From Silene conica (taxonomy: Eukaryota > Streptophyta > Magnoliopsida > Caryophyllales > Caryophyllaceae): 64,000 nucleotides of DNA. Made by a program: the position numbers and the translations under genes. A model generated the notes under the pieces. The model was not told where the DNA came from. It saw only the letters and a program-made list of their open reading frames with translations, and made no database searches. Below, in pieces: positions 32,337 to 44,357 of this stretch. The stretch covers positions 9,057,031 to 9,121,030 of the forward strand of contig CM055311.2 of NCBI GenBank assembly GCA_029255685.2, written 5' to 3'. How positions within the stretch are numbered: position 1 is the first letter of the stretch; each line of letters opens with the position of its first letter.

Positions 32337-35300
32337 TAGAGATGTCAACGGATCGGTTTCGGATCGGATGGAGGCTCACCCGAATCCACCACACGAATCC
32401 ACAATGCCCACCCGACCCACCCGCTACCCGAGTAAATATTCACCCGAACCCGTCTCATCCATCATCCGCGGGTGATTCGGATGGATCGGGTTATTAACGG
32501 ATGAGAAAGTAGAGTTTACTTAAAAATCATAAAAACCAAGAAAGTAGGGTCTTTCCATATGGTATACATTAACAAATGCATTACCAAAGTGTTTGTACAT
32601 CTGGAAATGTACTAGCAAAAACAAAATACATGGACCCATTAACCCACTTATGTCTCTTAAGTATTTACACATACATAATTACATATTCTAAACAAGTACT
32701 AATACAAGCAACTAATGGCAACAAAATAGTGCTTGTTTCCAATTTCCACAGCAAAAATCACAAGCCTTCAAGCTCTGATATATACGAAGACTTTGCACCT
32801 GACGTACGACTTTGGCAGTTGGCACCATGCTCAAACATCCAAATCACCAACTCCATCCTCATCCTATCCATTAAATGTGGAAAAATTATTAGCTTATTAG
32901 GAAAAAAATAATTTATAAATACACCCCTTATAAAAATAACCAGTATATTATATAGAAGTAGTTCGTCAAAATAGTAGCCACAAACATAAAGCCTAAAATT
33001 AAATTGTTGTGAGAACATAATTATGAATCTTATGATTTCAATGACGTTATCTTTATACAAAAGAGAGAGTATTGTTGTAAGCGCATATCCTACAATAGCT
33101 AAATTTCATATGATATTTATGAATAGTTTTTCTAAAGGTGAGATGCTTGATCTACACTGTCAAGGAAATGACGGTGATTGGGGGATGCAATACATTCTTG
33201 TTAATACCAACTTCACTAGGAATTTCAGGGTAAATCCTTTCAGTAATTATATTAATCAAACAACCAGAGGCATTGTATTAGTAGAGATGGACCAATATAA
33301 TAATATAACACAAGGAAACTTACCGAATCAATATCCACGACATTGCCCATGCCATTTGCATCCCCTTCCTCGCCTTCCTCTAAAACCGAGGCACAAGAAT
33401 GTGCATTCACAAGGGAATAAGCTAAAGACATAAACAAGTAAGTTCATTAAAAATTATCTATGATAAAAAATAACAAAATAAAAAGACAAAAACAAGCGTA
33501 AATGTTTTAGCTTACACGAATATTGACCAATCATCCAATTTTGCATACACATCAACGCTTCAATTGTGTTTGTATGGAGTCTTGATCGATGAGGACTCAC
33601 AACTCGGCCACCCATACTAAATGCACTCTCGGATGCCACTGTAGAGGCTGGAATTGCTAAAATGTCTCTAGCAATCCTTTGCAACGTTGGATACTTGAGT
33701 TCAATATTCCAAAATTTTAGAATATCAAAATGTGAACTCTCTGGTAATGCATCATCCTCTAAGTAGTGGTCCAACTCAGTCCTGACATTAATTTTTTTCT
33801 TCTTGGTTTTTTTGGCTTGGCTCCACTTATCAACGGTTTTCTCCGTACCAACATCTATGGAATCAGCCTTACGTTTTCCAGCTACTAAAGTTTCAGAAAT
33901 ATTAACCTCACTCGAGGATTCTTTCTCTTGGTACTCCACCATAAGATCATACAGTAATGATTTTATCCTCTCAACCTCGAAATCAGCATTAATACCATAA
34001 ATCTCAGTGAAGTAAAACTCAACACACTCAAGTTTGTTTCTAGGATCTAGGATAGCGGCTATAGCTAGGAGACCATTGATGGTATTCCAGTACTTGTCAA
34101 ATTTGTGAATCATCTTCAAAGCCATATCACTTATGACTGAAGACTCATCAGACAACCAGGAAGTTAAAGCAAGTTTAATCTCACAAATTTGGCGAAAAAA
34201 CAAATTGGCAGTGGGATAGTTTCTGCCAGAAAACATTTTAGTTGCACAATGAAATATTTCCAGCTTTTCGCAAACCTTTTCAGCTAATTCCCAATCTTTC
34301 TCGCTTGGAGTAACAAATTTCAGCTTAGAATTTTGAAGTTTCAAACTCACAAACACATTTTTGTAAGGCATCGCACTTTGAAGCATTAAAAATGTCGAGT
34401 TCCAGCGAGTTCTACAATCTAAAATTAACTTTCTTGTGACTTCAAGTTTTATAGATTTAGCTTTATTTTCAAACATTTCAGCCCTTTTTGGAGTTGCTGT
34501 CCAAAAAGAGACACACTCGCGTATTGTTTCAATTGCATCTTTAATGATATCCAACCCATCTTGTACAATAAGATTCAAGATGTGAGCACTACATCTCATA
34601 TGTAAGAAGTCACCATTCACCATAATAAATCTAGAATCAAACTTTGGTTTGAGAATATCCATCATAGCATCATTTGTGGAACAATTATCGACGACAATTG
34701 AAGATACCTTCTCAGCAATGTTATACATATTCAGCGTATCCAACAAGACTTGAGCCAGATTCTCTTTGGTATGTGGACAAGGCACATAAGCAAACCTATA
34801 CACATAGATAAATAAGAAATAAGCAACCAAAATATCTATATAATAAAATAAAATATTAAAAAATAAAACAGAAAACAGAATGTACAGCTTTTGATTTGTG
34901 AAAGCATGATTTTACCTTAATGTTTTGTTGTGTAACACCCACCAATCATCGATAAAATGAGCCGTCACTGTCATATAGCCTCTTTTCTGACTTGTAGCTG
35001 TCCACATATCAGTAGTTATGGCAATTCTAGATATATTATTTTCCAACCCCTTTTTCAAAAGTGTTTTTTCAGCCTCAAATATCTTCATTATGTCAGACCT
35101 TAGGGTATTTCGACCAATAATTTTAAAGTTAGGGTTTAAACTACTCACAAATCTCCTAAAGCCAATGTGATCAACTATAGCTAAAGGGTACTCATGCATT
35201 ATGACCATGTTTGCTAATTCCTTCCTTGAAATATCTTGTTTGAAGTTGTTATTCTCCACTCTTGCCGACCCATCAGCCCTACGATTGATGTTTAAAACCC

Positions 35301-36996
35301 TTTGCTTGATATCCACCCTAAAATGTTTTCTAGGACACCTACGGTTTATGTGATCAATAAGGTGTGATGTCCCATTTTTTGTATTTCCCGACATTAATAG
35401 ACCACAATGAAGACATTTAGCTTTAGCCACGCCTTTAACTTCCAGTTTTTCAAAATGCTGCCAAACCATCGATTTAGTTGGTCGCTTCTGTTTTTTGGGA
35501 GGCCCGACATTTTGAGGCTCATGAGTATTGTCATTTGGTGGGGATTCTGGTGAAGGGGTGAAGTTAGGGGTTGGAGGTATTATAGGAGGACAATTTAATG
35601 TGAGAGAACTCAAGGTAGGAGTTGGTGATGGATTAGGGGATGGATTGGCAGTGGGAGATAAGAATTGAAATGAAGTTGATTCATTCCCGGTCATTCTTTT
35701 GAGAGTCTGTCAAAATGAAACAAAAACTCAACAACTTATCACATTAAAAATAGACAATAACAAACAAACAATCTATATTAGATGTATAACAGATACAAGC
35801 TAGCTTTGTCAGCCCACTAAATAAACAGTACTATACACATGTTCAAATTCCGAGTTCAAGAAAAAAAACCATAAACATGTGTTTAAATTCAGTAGCATCA
35901 CTCTTAGCAAAAAAAAAAGAGTAAACGTGTGTTTAAAATCTCAAATTCAACCACAAACTCAAATCCATAATTAAAAATAAACCTAATAAATCTAATCCAC
36001 TCATTTCCTCGTGTTTCTTCCAAGATGGATTCCACTGGCCAAGACCAAGCAAGCAAAAATGATTATCAATATATCGGTAACCGACAACTCCGACAAGAGA
36101 CAAGTGACTGTGGAAGTACTACAACATGCATGAAAATTCATAAACTGTGGAAGTACTGTGGAAGTACTCCTCTCGCTTTTGGTGGAGGAAATACAACCTT
36201 TATTCATAAACCATATTCATCGAAAATTCATCTCGCATAATTCTATAGTAAAACCTTGTTCAAAGAATAATTCTACAACATGCATGAAAATAATTCTACA
36301 ACATATGTCAATTAACAAACTCAAATATAGATCCTACAACATGCAATACATAGTCAATTAAAAATCTCAAATCGATTAATTGTGTGATAAATAATATAAT
36401 TCACATAATGACGGCAGTAAGTATTTGGAGATGAGAAGCATTCACATAATGAGAAGCATTTAGTAGATAGTTCATATAATTCATTGTGTGATAAATAATA
36501 TAATTCACATAATTCAAGACTCAAATTCAGAAAAAAGAATTTAGTATAGGATAGTTTATACCTTAGCAATGGAGAATGGAGGATGGAATATTGAGAGTGG
36601 AGATGAGAAGCATTCAAAGAATGACGGCAGTAAGTATTTAGGATATTGTGATTTTTCTCTTTCTAAGTTTTTAGGGTTAATGTTTGCAGTAAGTATTTAA
36701 GGGTAAATGAGTGTTTTTATTTTTATTTTTTTTTAAAGAAAAACTTAGTTTTTAGGGTAAGTGAGTGTTTTTAGGTTATTATTTTCGGGTGGATGACGGG
36801 TCGGATGATGGATCGGGTGACGGGTTGGATGATGGATCGGGTGACGGGTTGGATGGAGGCCCACCCGAAACCGACCCGAACCCGAACCCGACTCATCCGT
36901 CACCCGAGTTTCACCCGCTAGCTTCGGGTTTTCATCCATTTAATTATATCGGGTGGGTCGGATGTTAATCGGTTTCGGTTGATATTGACATCTCTA
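32337..36996 (-). mobile_element. hAT (Ac-type) DNA transposon, 4.66 kb
   Basis: The tips are perfect 12 bp inverted repeats: TAGAGATGTCAA at 32337-32348 and TTGACATCTCTA at 36985-36996. Subterminal regions (32349-32480 and 36780-36960) are rich in repeated GGATCGGGTGACGGGT-like motifs in opposite orientation, as in hAT elements. Inside is a spliced hAT transposase with all expected domains. The 8 bp on the left (ATTAATAT) and right (TTCACAGA) do not match. The left junction coincides with the end of a 451 bp duplication, so the left flank was probably replaced during repair. The element may be autonomous. Confidence 0.88.
33252..35694 (-). CDS. hAT transposase (BED zinc finger, RNase H-like core, hAT dimerisation domain)
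   Basis: Three exons fit: 35694-34916, 34795-33516 and from 33421 onward. The introns have GT...AG edges (34796-34915; 33422-33515) and the phases agree. Exon 1 starts at ATG 35694 with a Pro/Ser-rich stretch, then a BED zinc finger (CLHCGLLMSGN ... HINRRC). Its end carries the first catalytic Asp in TTDMWTA. Exon 2 has the second Asp in VVDNCSTND, the conserved CSAHILNLIVQDGL and CRTRWNSTF, and at its end the dimerisation domain with the third acidic residue in ASESAFSMGGR. Exon 3 adds an acidic tail (LEEGEEGDANG). It ends at the stop at 33252 (742 aa) or splices again at a GTAAGT at 33323. No break was seen. The protein would cut and paste its own element. Confidence 0.85.
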
Positions 36997-37352
36997 TTCA
37001 CAGACCCATTTGTGGGTTTACTTGTGAATTTGACCCAAGTTTGTTTCTTTTTCGGGTTTATGAATTCGGATAGCTTCTTTTGTAATCCGAATCGACCCAT
37101 ATTTGATTTAGTCAGGACAAAATAATTAAATTAAGTTAAAATTTGGTATTAACTCAAAATAATTAATTTATTTTATTTATTCGGCACTTTAATAAATTTT
37201 CCGTGCCTACAGCATCATTTATTGAGTGCTCTATTTACCCCCACTTGTCTTCCCACCTGCATTATTGTAAAAACACAAATTCTCATTTGTAACGGACATA
37301 TCCGTCGCAAGCTTGTAAAAACACCTGCATTATTGTAAAAACACCTGCATTA
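36997..37352. other. Right flank of the hAT element, inside the duplicated segment
   Basis: This is 356 bp of AT-rich unique sequence between the hAT right tip and the second copy of the 451 bp duplication. It holds a short local repeat (AAAACACCTGCATTATTGT and variants, about 37268-37352). No gene seen. Confidence 0.5.
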
Positions 37353-37803
37353 TTTCCGCGTCATCAACCCCTTTGCATTCACTGTTATTTCTCATTCACT
37401 CGTCTACATCCAATTAACCTGCAAATCCTTCTTACTTAGCCATCAAATCACTATAACCTCTAAACTATATACTATGTAAATTTTGACCTAAACATTTACC
37501 TTTGATGAAAATACTTCTCATCAAGAATAAACAAGATAGACAAATAATTGAGACACAAAAAGAAGTAGTAGCTCAAAACGAGTTATAAACAGTAATGGTG
37601 GAGCGCTGGGCGCTACGTTGGAAATTGAAAAATCCAAAAACCGTACTTAATTTTTTGAAATTTTTTCAAATCTACGTTATAAAATGACTCGTTCACTGAA
37701 ATATTTGGAAAATCCTGGCTCATCGATTAAGCAACAAAAGGAATGTATATTATATGGGAATTGGGATACAGCAGAGAAGCACATTAGTAAAATGAGAGTA
37801 TTA
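37353..37803 (+). repeat. 451 bp direct duplication, right copy
   Basis: It starts mid-LTR (TTTCCGCGTCATCAACC) and continues through the LTR end (37494) and 309 bases of flank, matching 31882-32332. After 37803 the sequence continues as TTACTCGAAACACC, which is probably the original flank, while the left copy is cut off there by the hAT segment. It matches the 5' LTR of element C at one site where the left copy has changed. Confidence 0.92.
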
Positions 37804-37910
37804 TTACTCGAAACACCATCCAACTTGAAAAATTGCGGCTTTAATTTGTGGGAACGACGAACCCATTAATAAATAAACTCCCTTTTTATCCATATAACCA
37901 CTTATTATTA

Positions 37911-38315
37911 GACCATCCCCAAGTAAGGTTATGAGGGTGGTCATGACCTTGTTTGGTCATGGTTAGTAGCATAATTAAGCTAACTAATTGGTGACCATTT
38001 TGCTAATTTGTGACCATATGATCAACTAAGGTCAATTTGTAAATTGTAACCATTGTTGAACATTTGTGACCATATTTGTGACCACCATGTGAACAATTTT
38101 AATTGGTTCAAGAATAAAAAAACGATAAATTAATTGGTAAAGAGATATTTTGGTGGGTAGAAAATGTGATAAATGATTGAAAATGTTGGAAATTGGAAAA
38201 ATGATGAGAATAGGTCAAGGTAAATAAGGTGAAATTAGGTCAAGGTAAATAAGGTGAAGTTAAGACTAAAATCGGGTCGCGACCTAATTATCGCGACCAC
38301 TGCTTTGGGATGGTC
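37911..38315. mobile_element. PIF/Harbinger (Tourist-like) MITE, 405 bp
   Basis: The ends read GACCATCCCCAAG and CTTTGGGATGGTC, inverted repeats with few mismatches. The trinucleotide TTA is duplicated on both sides (37908-37910 and 38316-38318), as expected for Harbinger/Tourist elements. It has no coding capacity. It lies about 45 bp upstream of the TATA box of the glycine-rich protein gene and could affect its promoter. Confidence 0.8.
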
Positions 38316-38361
38316 TTAGCAATATGCAATTAACGCGCTTTGTTTATCATAATCGCATTCC

Positions 38362-38369
38362 TATAAATA
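38362..38369 (+). promoter_or_regulatory. TATA box of the glycine-rich protein gene
   Basis: TATAAATA in CCTATAAATACCATG lies 60 bases before the ATG at 38429. This would put the transcription start at about 38390-38400 and leave a leader of about 35 bases. CACACCACAACTTCT repeats follow in the leader. Confidence 0.65.
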
Positions 38370-38428
38370 CCATGCAACAACACAACTTCTCACACCACAA
38401 CTTCTGAAACTTGAAAACAAACCTTTTA

Positions 38429-39103
38429 ATGGCTTCTCATAGAATATTATCTTGTGTTGTTTTCTTTGTTTTAAGTGTAGGTATATGTTCGGCTACTCGG
38501 GGTCTCCTTACTTATGAGCTAGGTGTTGTTGGGCATGGCACTGGCATTGTACAAGGCCATGTTGGTGCTGGTGCTGATGTCGGTGTTGGTCTAGGAGGGT
38601 ATGCTGGCGGAGGAGGAGGTGGAAGTGGGGGCGGTGGAGGTGCTGCAGCTGCTGAAGGTGGCGGACATGCTGGTGGATACGGAAGTGGTGGTGGCCAAGG
38701 AGGAGGTGCTGCTGCTGCTGGTGCAGCATATGGTGGTGGAGCTGGTGGTGGTAGTGGTGGCGGTGGAGCGTATGGGGCTGGGGGTAGCCACGCTGGTGGG
38801 TATGGTGGCGGTGAAGGTGGAGGTCATGGAGGTGGTGGGGCTGCAGGTGGAGGCGGTGGAGGAAGTGGTGGTGGCGGTGGTGCTGCTTATGGGGGCGGTG
38901 CAGGTGGAGCGTCGGGAGGTGGTTATGGAAGTGGGGGTGGAGCTGGCGGTGGATATGGAAGTGGAGAAGGGGCGCATGCAGGGGGTGCTGGTAGAGGCGG
39001 TGGATCGGGTGGTGGAGGAGCGTATGCAGGCGGGGCTCAAGCAGGGGGATACGGTGCTGGTGAAGGTGCTGGAGGTGGTCATGGAGGAGGATACATTCCT
39101 TGA
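38429..39103 (+). CDS. Secreted glycine-rich cell wall protein
   Basis: One exon, 224 aa. The ATG at 38429 is the first in frame; the upstream codons back to 38411 (TTG) are not a start. Residues 1 to about 23 (MASHRILSCVVFFVLSVGIC, then SATRG) form a signal peptide, with likely cleavage after CSA. The rest is almost all Gly, Ala, Ser and Tyr in GGX-type repeats (GGGGSGGGGG, GGYGSGGG, GGHAGGY), ending GGGHGGGYIP. This fits class I plant glycine-rich proteins, which are exported and become part of the cell wall. There is no RNA-binding or oleosin domain. The gene is free-standing, with its own TATA box at 38362. The TATA box and coherent signal peptide support a real gene; its exact tissue role cannot be read from sequence. 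Confidence 0.85.
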   Translation: MASHRILSCVVFFVLSVGICSATRGLLTYELGVVGHGTGIVQGHVGAGADVGVGLGGYAGGGGGGSGGGGGAAAAEGGGHAGGYGSGGGQGGGAAAAGAAYGGGAGGGSGGGGAYGAGGSHAGGYGGGEGGGHGGGGAAGGGGGGSGGGGGAAYGGGAGGASGGGYGSGGGAGGGYGSGEGAHAGGAGRGGGSGGGGAYAGGAQAGGYGAGEGAGGGHGGGYIP

Positions 39104-39672
39104 ATTGCATGCATGCAAAGTATGCATCAGTGGTAGTAAAGTATTAAGTATAATAAGATTGTTAAAACTAAGTGTGTATTAATGTTCTGTTCTATTATAT
39201 GATGGTGTCAAGTTTGCAGCAATGTATTCCTGTATTTGATCAGCAACCATATCAAGTGTATGTACTACTATTATTCAGCATAATTTCCGAGTGCACAACA
39301 TGAAACACATTTTAATACGTTTGTTCAAAATATATGCTTGTAAGAAACTTGAAACAAACGGACAAAAGTAACCTAAAAGGAACAAAGAAAAGAGAAAATA
39401 TAACACTATAGAAGTGAGCTAGGCTCTAAAATGACTCGGGAAAATTTAGGAATACGTAAAATATGCTCTCACAATTGCAATATGTGCAAAACAAATACGG
39501 CCCAAAATTCCAAAACTCACATGGAAATTATTAGAATCCATGAAAATACCTACGGCTACTATGAACAATCTAAGACAGCTAAAGAACAAATAATTAAAGG
39601 CCAGGAGATATGGCAGATGACAGATAAGAGAAGGGAGCATGACTGATGAAAGGGTAACCATCCTTGAATAGC

Positions 39673-42600
39673 TTAAACAGAAGCAGCAAGTGTCCGCAGG
39701 GGATGCTTAGGACTCACTTTGGGACGCTTTTCTTGCTGCGTCATGGATGATTGTTTAGGTTTCTTCTTGCTCAAACTGTCAGGACTAATGGCAGCCATTA
39801 GAAGCTGTCGTCTACCAATAGGCATCGATGAGAATTTTAAATACTTGGCTGCCTCTTTTCTTTCGGAGTCATGTTTTGCCTTTCTCTTTCCTGATAGTGT
39901 TGCCTTCTCTTCAACTTTCAGGTGAGCCACTGGGATTTTAAAGGTTGGTTCTGCAATTTCCATCCAAGCGCCTACAGTTAGTACTAAAACAATAAATGGG
40001 AAGCAGGTAGAGATCTAGCTCAAGGACCAAGATATGGTTAACAGGTTTGAGTTGAGTACTAGTCCAGAAGTCGGGTCAGTTGAGGTCAGGAATCACGATC
40101 ATGTCAGGTATGTTTGTATTCCCGTTGAGTTATTACAGATTTGGGTATGTTTAAGGTCTGCTATTATCAAGTCTTTGAAGGGAGTACTTTTGGGGCCAAC
40201 AAATTTTTGGCCACGTTGATTTGGATTTCACTCGTTTCAGATCATACTCCGGGTTCGTCTGTTTTGTAGAAGACTTTGAGTATAAACTATTCAGTTTTGA
40301 TGGGTCTACTAAGACCCCAACCCTATATTATCTTGTTTAAAATAAAATATTAAGCCTACGGATTTGAGTCAAATCCTAACCTATCAAATAGGAAATGAAA
40401 CTGGATTAAAATCTTGTAGTACCTGCGTCAGGCTTCTCATCTGCGTCTGCATATATGTCCGGACTTCCAGGTGCAGGAGAAGGTGATCGAATGATTTCAT
40501 TATCATAGTTGGGTTTACAGGACAGGTTGTTTTCCGAGCAGCCAGTCCTTGCAGTGTCAACCCTGACATTTTCTTTCACGACATCGTCACTGTATTTTAG
40601 GCAAGTTGAAGCTCCTGTTGACAAAGAGCACGTTTCCAAACCAGTCCTTGTACTTCTGTTCTTAAGGTTTTCTCTCACAACATCATCATAAGTTGATGCG
40701 TCTGTTGACTCTTGTACAGCAACAGAATCGTCCCCATCATACTCAGCAAGACTTACCCAACTCAATGGATCTACACAAGTAACTGAATTAGTGACATCTC
40801 TTCTATCAAGAACAGATTTCGGGGAGGTGTTTGACTTCTCTTCCAAGTTTGCTTTCCATTGCTCGAGCAAACTACTGAACCAAGGTGTGCCTTTTCTTGC
40901 ATAAAATAGAATGTATGCCTCTTGATGTAGAGCAGTTTCTTCAGAAACTCTAGACACCTGAAAAACCAGTGTTTTTTTTGAAGTTTTAGCTACCTTGATA
41001 AACAAATAAAGTGCAGCATTTCAAGTAATGGTACACTGCAGTGAGAACTACAAAAAATATCAAATCAAGCACACCTTTGAGTCGTCAAACCGGTACCATG
41101 CATCTGGGGAAGTACGTATGTAACTATAGTAGTGCCCTGAAGTAGATGATGATCCAACATGCACCACAAATCCATACAATTCATACTTCAAATTTTCCTA
41201 CAAGGCAACCCAAAAACAGGGGTCAGTAAGATAGCACCGCATCAAACCATCTGAAATAAATTTATGTTCTAACTGCATATGGGAAATGTTCCTGAATAAT
41301 TTATAAGTAGTGAATGGTTTACTTGATTTCAATAGGCCTATAGGCATATGGTTTTACTTCATTTCAATAAATTTATGTTCTAACTGCACATGGTTTACTT
41401 CATTTCAATACGGCATTTGAGATTATGATAACTACAACTGTCTTCGCTCTACATCATTAGTGGTTTCATTAAGATGGCCTAGAATCCATATCATAGATAG
41501 TCACCATATTAATATGAAAGCTGTCACATATGTAGGTACATAACCAACCGAATATTTCATATAAAGAAGTAATGAACAGTGAATGCTAACTGCACTTCAA
41601 CAGATCAAAAAAAAGGTGCAAACCAGCAAGCATAAGGAAACATACATCGCCAACTTTAGGATCTTTGGTGTAAGAGTCCAGCTCCAACTCCAAAGGGTAC
41701 TTCACCATCCTATCTATTTTCTCTCCATCGCTCTTAAATCTCTTCAAATGCAATGCAGCAATAGCAGGAGTCCTATCTAGCAAAAGTTGCTTCTCTCTTT
41801 GCACCTTCTCCTTGCAGTTATCACAATTTGATGTATCTTCAAGATTTTCCACTTTTGTGAAGGATCTAAAAGCACTTTCCAAATCATCAACATCATCAAT
41901 CTCCAAACTCAGATCAATCACAGGCTCGTAACTATCAGAATTATGGCCACATTTGCAGCAATGCAACTGAAGAAATAGACAAAAAAGTTAGAAACTTATA
42001 ATCAAAAATCTAGAGGAAATAGAAAAGTTAACTCAGAGAATTCAAATTCAGTAGCAACCTGGCTTACAAGACGCCCACCAAAAATTTGCTTCACCAACGA
42101 ACCATGAGAAGGCGACTGTTTTTTTACATTTGAGTCATACTTAGACCAGTTGTCATCAAGCTTGTCCAATAAACACTGCAAAAATTCATGAGCATCCTCT
42201 TGCTGATATCTTCGAAAAAAGGATGAAATATCTTGAAATTTTGGGTCAAGGAGTCACAATATGCTCATTCAAGAAACTAGTACCAACTTCCAATCCATCC
42301 ACTTACCACCCCAAAGTCCCAAATCCCTGAATATCGAAACATTCTATGAACATAACTCCCTTTTCACCCCCTTAAAAAATGTTCCTCTTTAAGATTATAT
42401 GATATAGAGTGCAGGAACTGCCTAGAATTAATGGAAGAATTAGGAGTTTCGAGGTTCTACACACATTCCACAATCATAGAAGAATCATCAAGAGAGAAGG
42501 ATAGTTGAAAGATTAAGATTGTATTGAGTTTCTGTGCAAAATGATGAATGAATGTTTACAACTGATGATTGTTATATACTGTAACTGGACAGTTACTGCT

Positions 42601-44058
42601 AACTAACTGACAGCTAATCAACTAACAACTTTCTAACAACTTTTGGCGCCAAGCTTCTAATTCTGTTATTTCAGTTATTTAAGTGTTCTTCCTACATCAT
42701 TATATTAGTATGTTAACCAATTAGATGTTCAAGGAGTACCAAGTGCGCATAAGTTACAAGGGCAGAAAACAAGAGAGCATTAAAAATAAAATCACAAGAA
42801 TCCAAGTCTGAAAAAAATCCAACTCAAAAGTATCTAATAATAATGAAACTATTGCATAGGATACGGTTCAAGTTATCCACAAGGTTACACGGAAAGAGAA
42901 TCTTTCCGGAATATTTAAGGGACTGCTCAATCTGATCACGGACAGCACAAAGAACACAGAACTCGTCTTTCCCTGCAATTACATTCAAAAACAGTTAAAA
43001 CAAGCAACACCAAAACATCAGACAATTATCTCAGTTAAACAGCTGTGACTAAAACTTCCAGGACAATCAAAATTAGGCCTTTACCGTGACTTGAGGCGTC
43101 ATGTTTCATTGATTGTATCCCTTCAACAAAGGGCACAGTGTGCGTAAAGCATTGCATTATCGCATTCAGAAAACATGTGCTCCCCAAATTTGAGAGACCA
43201 GCACCCTGCATAACACATAAAGACACATCAACCCACTGCTGCACTAATACTGCACGCTTAAAATCAACACGACAGAGACACAGAGACGGCAACAAGGCGC
43301 AACTGTTAGCTAACTTAGTTGTTGAAATTACTGAATAGCAGTACTGGTGACCCATCGGCATAAAACTAATCGTACTCGATTTACAACCAGAAAAACGAAT
43401 ACGAGTATAAATTAAATGATAAATCAAAAAGTGCAGTAAACTTAGAAACAGCAAATCATACCACAGGACACGGCTCCGGTTCAGACCTTTTAAACCCTTC
43501 ATTCACAAAATCATTCCTCTTTTGCATAACTCTTCGACCGTAAAATCGAGAACATTCAACTTCTTCATCTTTTTCATCTTCCATACAATTAGGCCCCCTA
43601 AACTTACCCACATCTTTGCGAGAAAATTGGTCACCATCACCAGCTGAATCCAGGATTTCATCACACAAAATATTCTCAATTTCTTCTCTCTTTTCTGCGT
43701 TACATTCGTCCTTCTCAGAACAGCTAAAAACCGGGGTTTCAATCTGATTAATTTCTGGATTTTCTTCTAGATTTTTGTTTACCCTGGTATCTTTCTCAAC
43801 AATATCGCTAGAATAACAACCCAGCACCGGATTCTGGTTTCTAACATTACCCTCAATTTCCCCAAATTCTAGGGTTTCGTCGATTGCCGAAACTTTATTA
43901 TATTCTGGGGTAATTGTAATTGACCCACCGACAATTTCATCAGATGGGTTTTCAAGATCCATGGTTTTCGGAAGTGGATTTAGTTCAATTTGTGAAATTT
44001 CGTCGGATTTAGCGGAAAAACAGGATTTGGAATCGATTAGGGTTTGGTCTTCCTCCAT
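39673..44058 (-). CDS. Ubiquitin carboxyl-terminal hydrolase (USP family, UBP20/21-like)
   Basis: Eight exons: 44058-43462, 43205-43085, 42972-42865, 42231-42059, 41966-41646, 41197-41075, 40957-40423, 39971-39673. All introns are GT...AG and the phases agree, giving 2277 nt and 758 aa. Residues 1-199 are an acidic, low-complexity N-terminus. The USP core follows: Cys box GAGLSNLGSTCFLNAIMQCF with catalytic Cys210, then NLNHISSFFRRYQQEDAHEF. A zinc-type pair of CxxC motifs comes next (Cys336/339 and Cys381/384), then the His box SSSTSGHYYSYIR with His462 and Asp478. The C-terminal 250 residues are Ser-rich, then basic (KKKPKQ, KRPK), possibly a nuclear signal. The family removes ubiquitin from proteins. 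The domain order and split His box resemble Arabidopsis UBP20/UBP21, but I am less sure of the exact member. No defect was seen. Confidence 0.92.
42400..42699 (-). mobile_element. Solo LTR (300 bp, copia-like) in intron 3 of the ubiquitin hydrolase gene
   Basis: The segment begins TGATATAGAG and ends CTACATCA on the + strand, a TGAT/ATCA inverted end. The 5 bp target TTATA is duplicated at 42395-42399 and 42700-42704. On the minus strand it has a TATA motif (AGTATATAAC) in the middle and T-rich sequence after it, which suggests this orientation. There is no internal region. It makes intron 3 (42232-42864) the longest of the gene. Confidence 0.72.
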
Positions 44059-44357
44059 TAAAGAAGAAGTGCAGATTTTAAGTAAAGGAAGAGGAGGGAG
44101 GAAATATTTGAGAATTTTGAGACGAAGATATCAGAAACTATGGAGGATTGGAGGGAAAGTTGAGGAATGCGTTTTAAAAGTGAGATTTTGTGTGAATTTT
44201 GGAGGGAAATTATCAAAAAAATTGATTTGAAAGGCACATTTGGCGGGTTTCATAATTTGGAAGGAAGTTGAAAAGAGTTTATGTGATGAGTACGGACAAG
44301 GCCGGCCACAAGAGTCTACGGACTAGGGTAGCGGTTGTTGGGTGTGAAACGGATGAT

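Noticed and set aside
32213-32497. Small open frame MTRSLKYLENPGSSIKQQ..., also at 37684-37869
   Set aside because: It lies in the flank copied with the 451 bp duplication and has no recognisable domain. The left copy runs into the hAT element. It could be a relic of a host exon, but I cannot support a gene.
38411-38428. Earlier start of the glycine-rich protein at 38411
   Set aside because: The codon there is TTG. The first ATG in frame is at 38429 and gives a clean signal peptide.
38508-39182. Long open frames on the minus strand and in a second + frame across the glycine-rich gene (178-200 codons)
   Set aside because: They are shadows of the GGX repeats. Their His/Leu-, Ser/Thr- or Val/Glu-rich translations have no signal peptide or domain, while the + frame at 38429 has a TATA box, a signal peptide and the family's ending.
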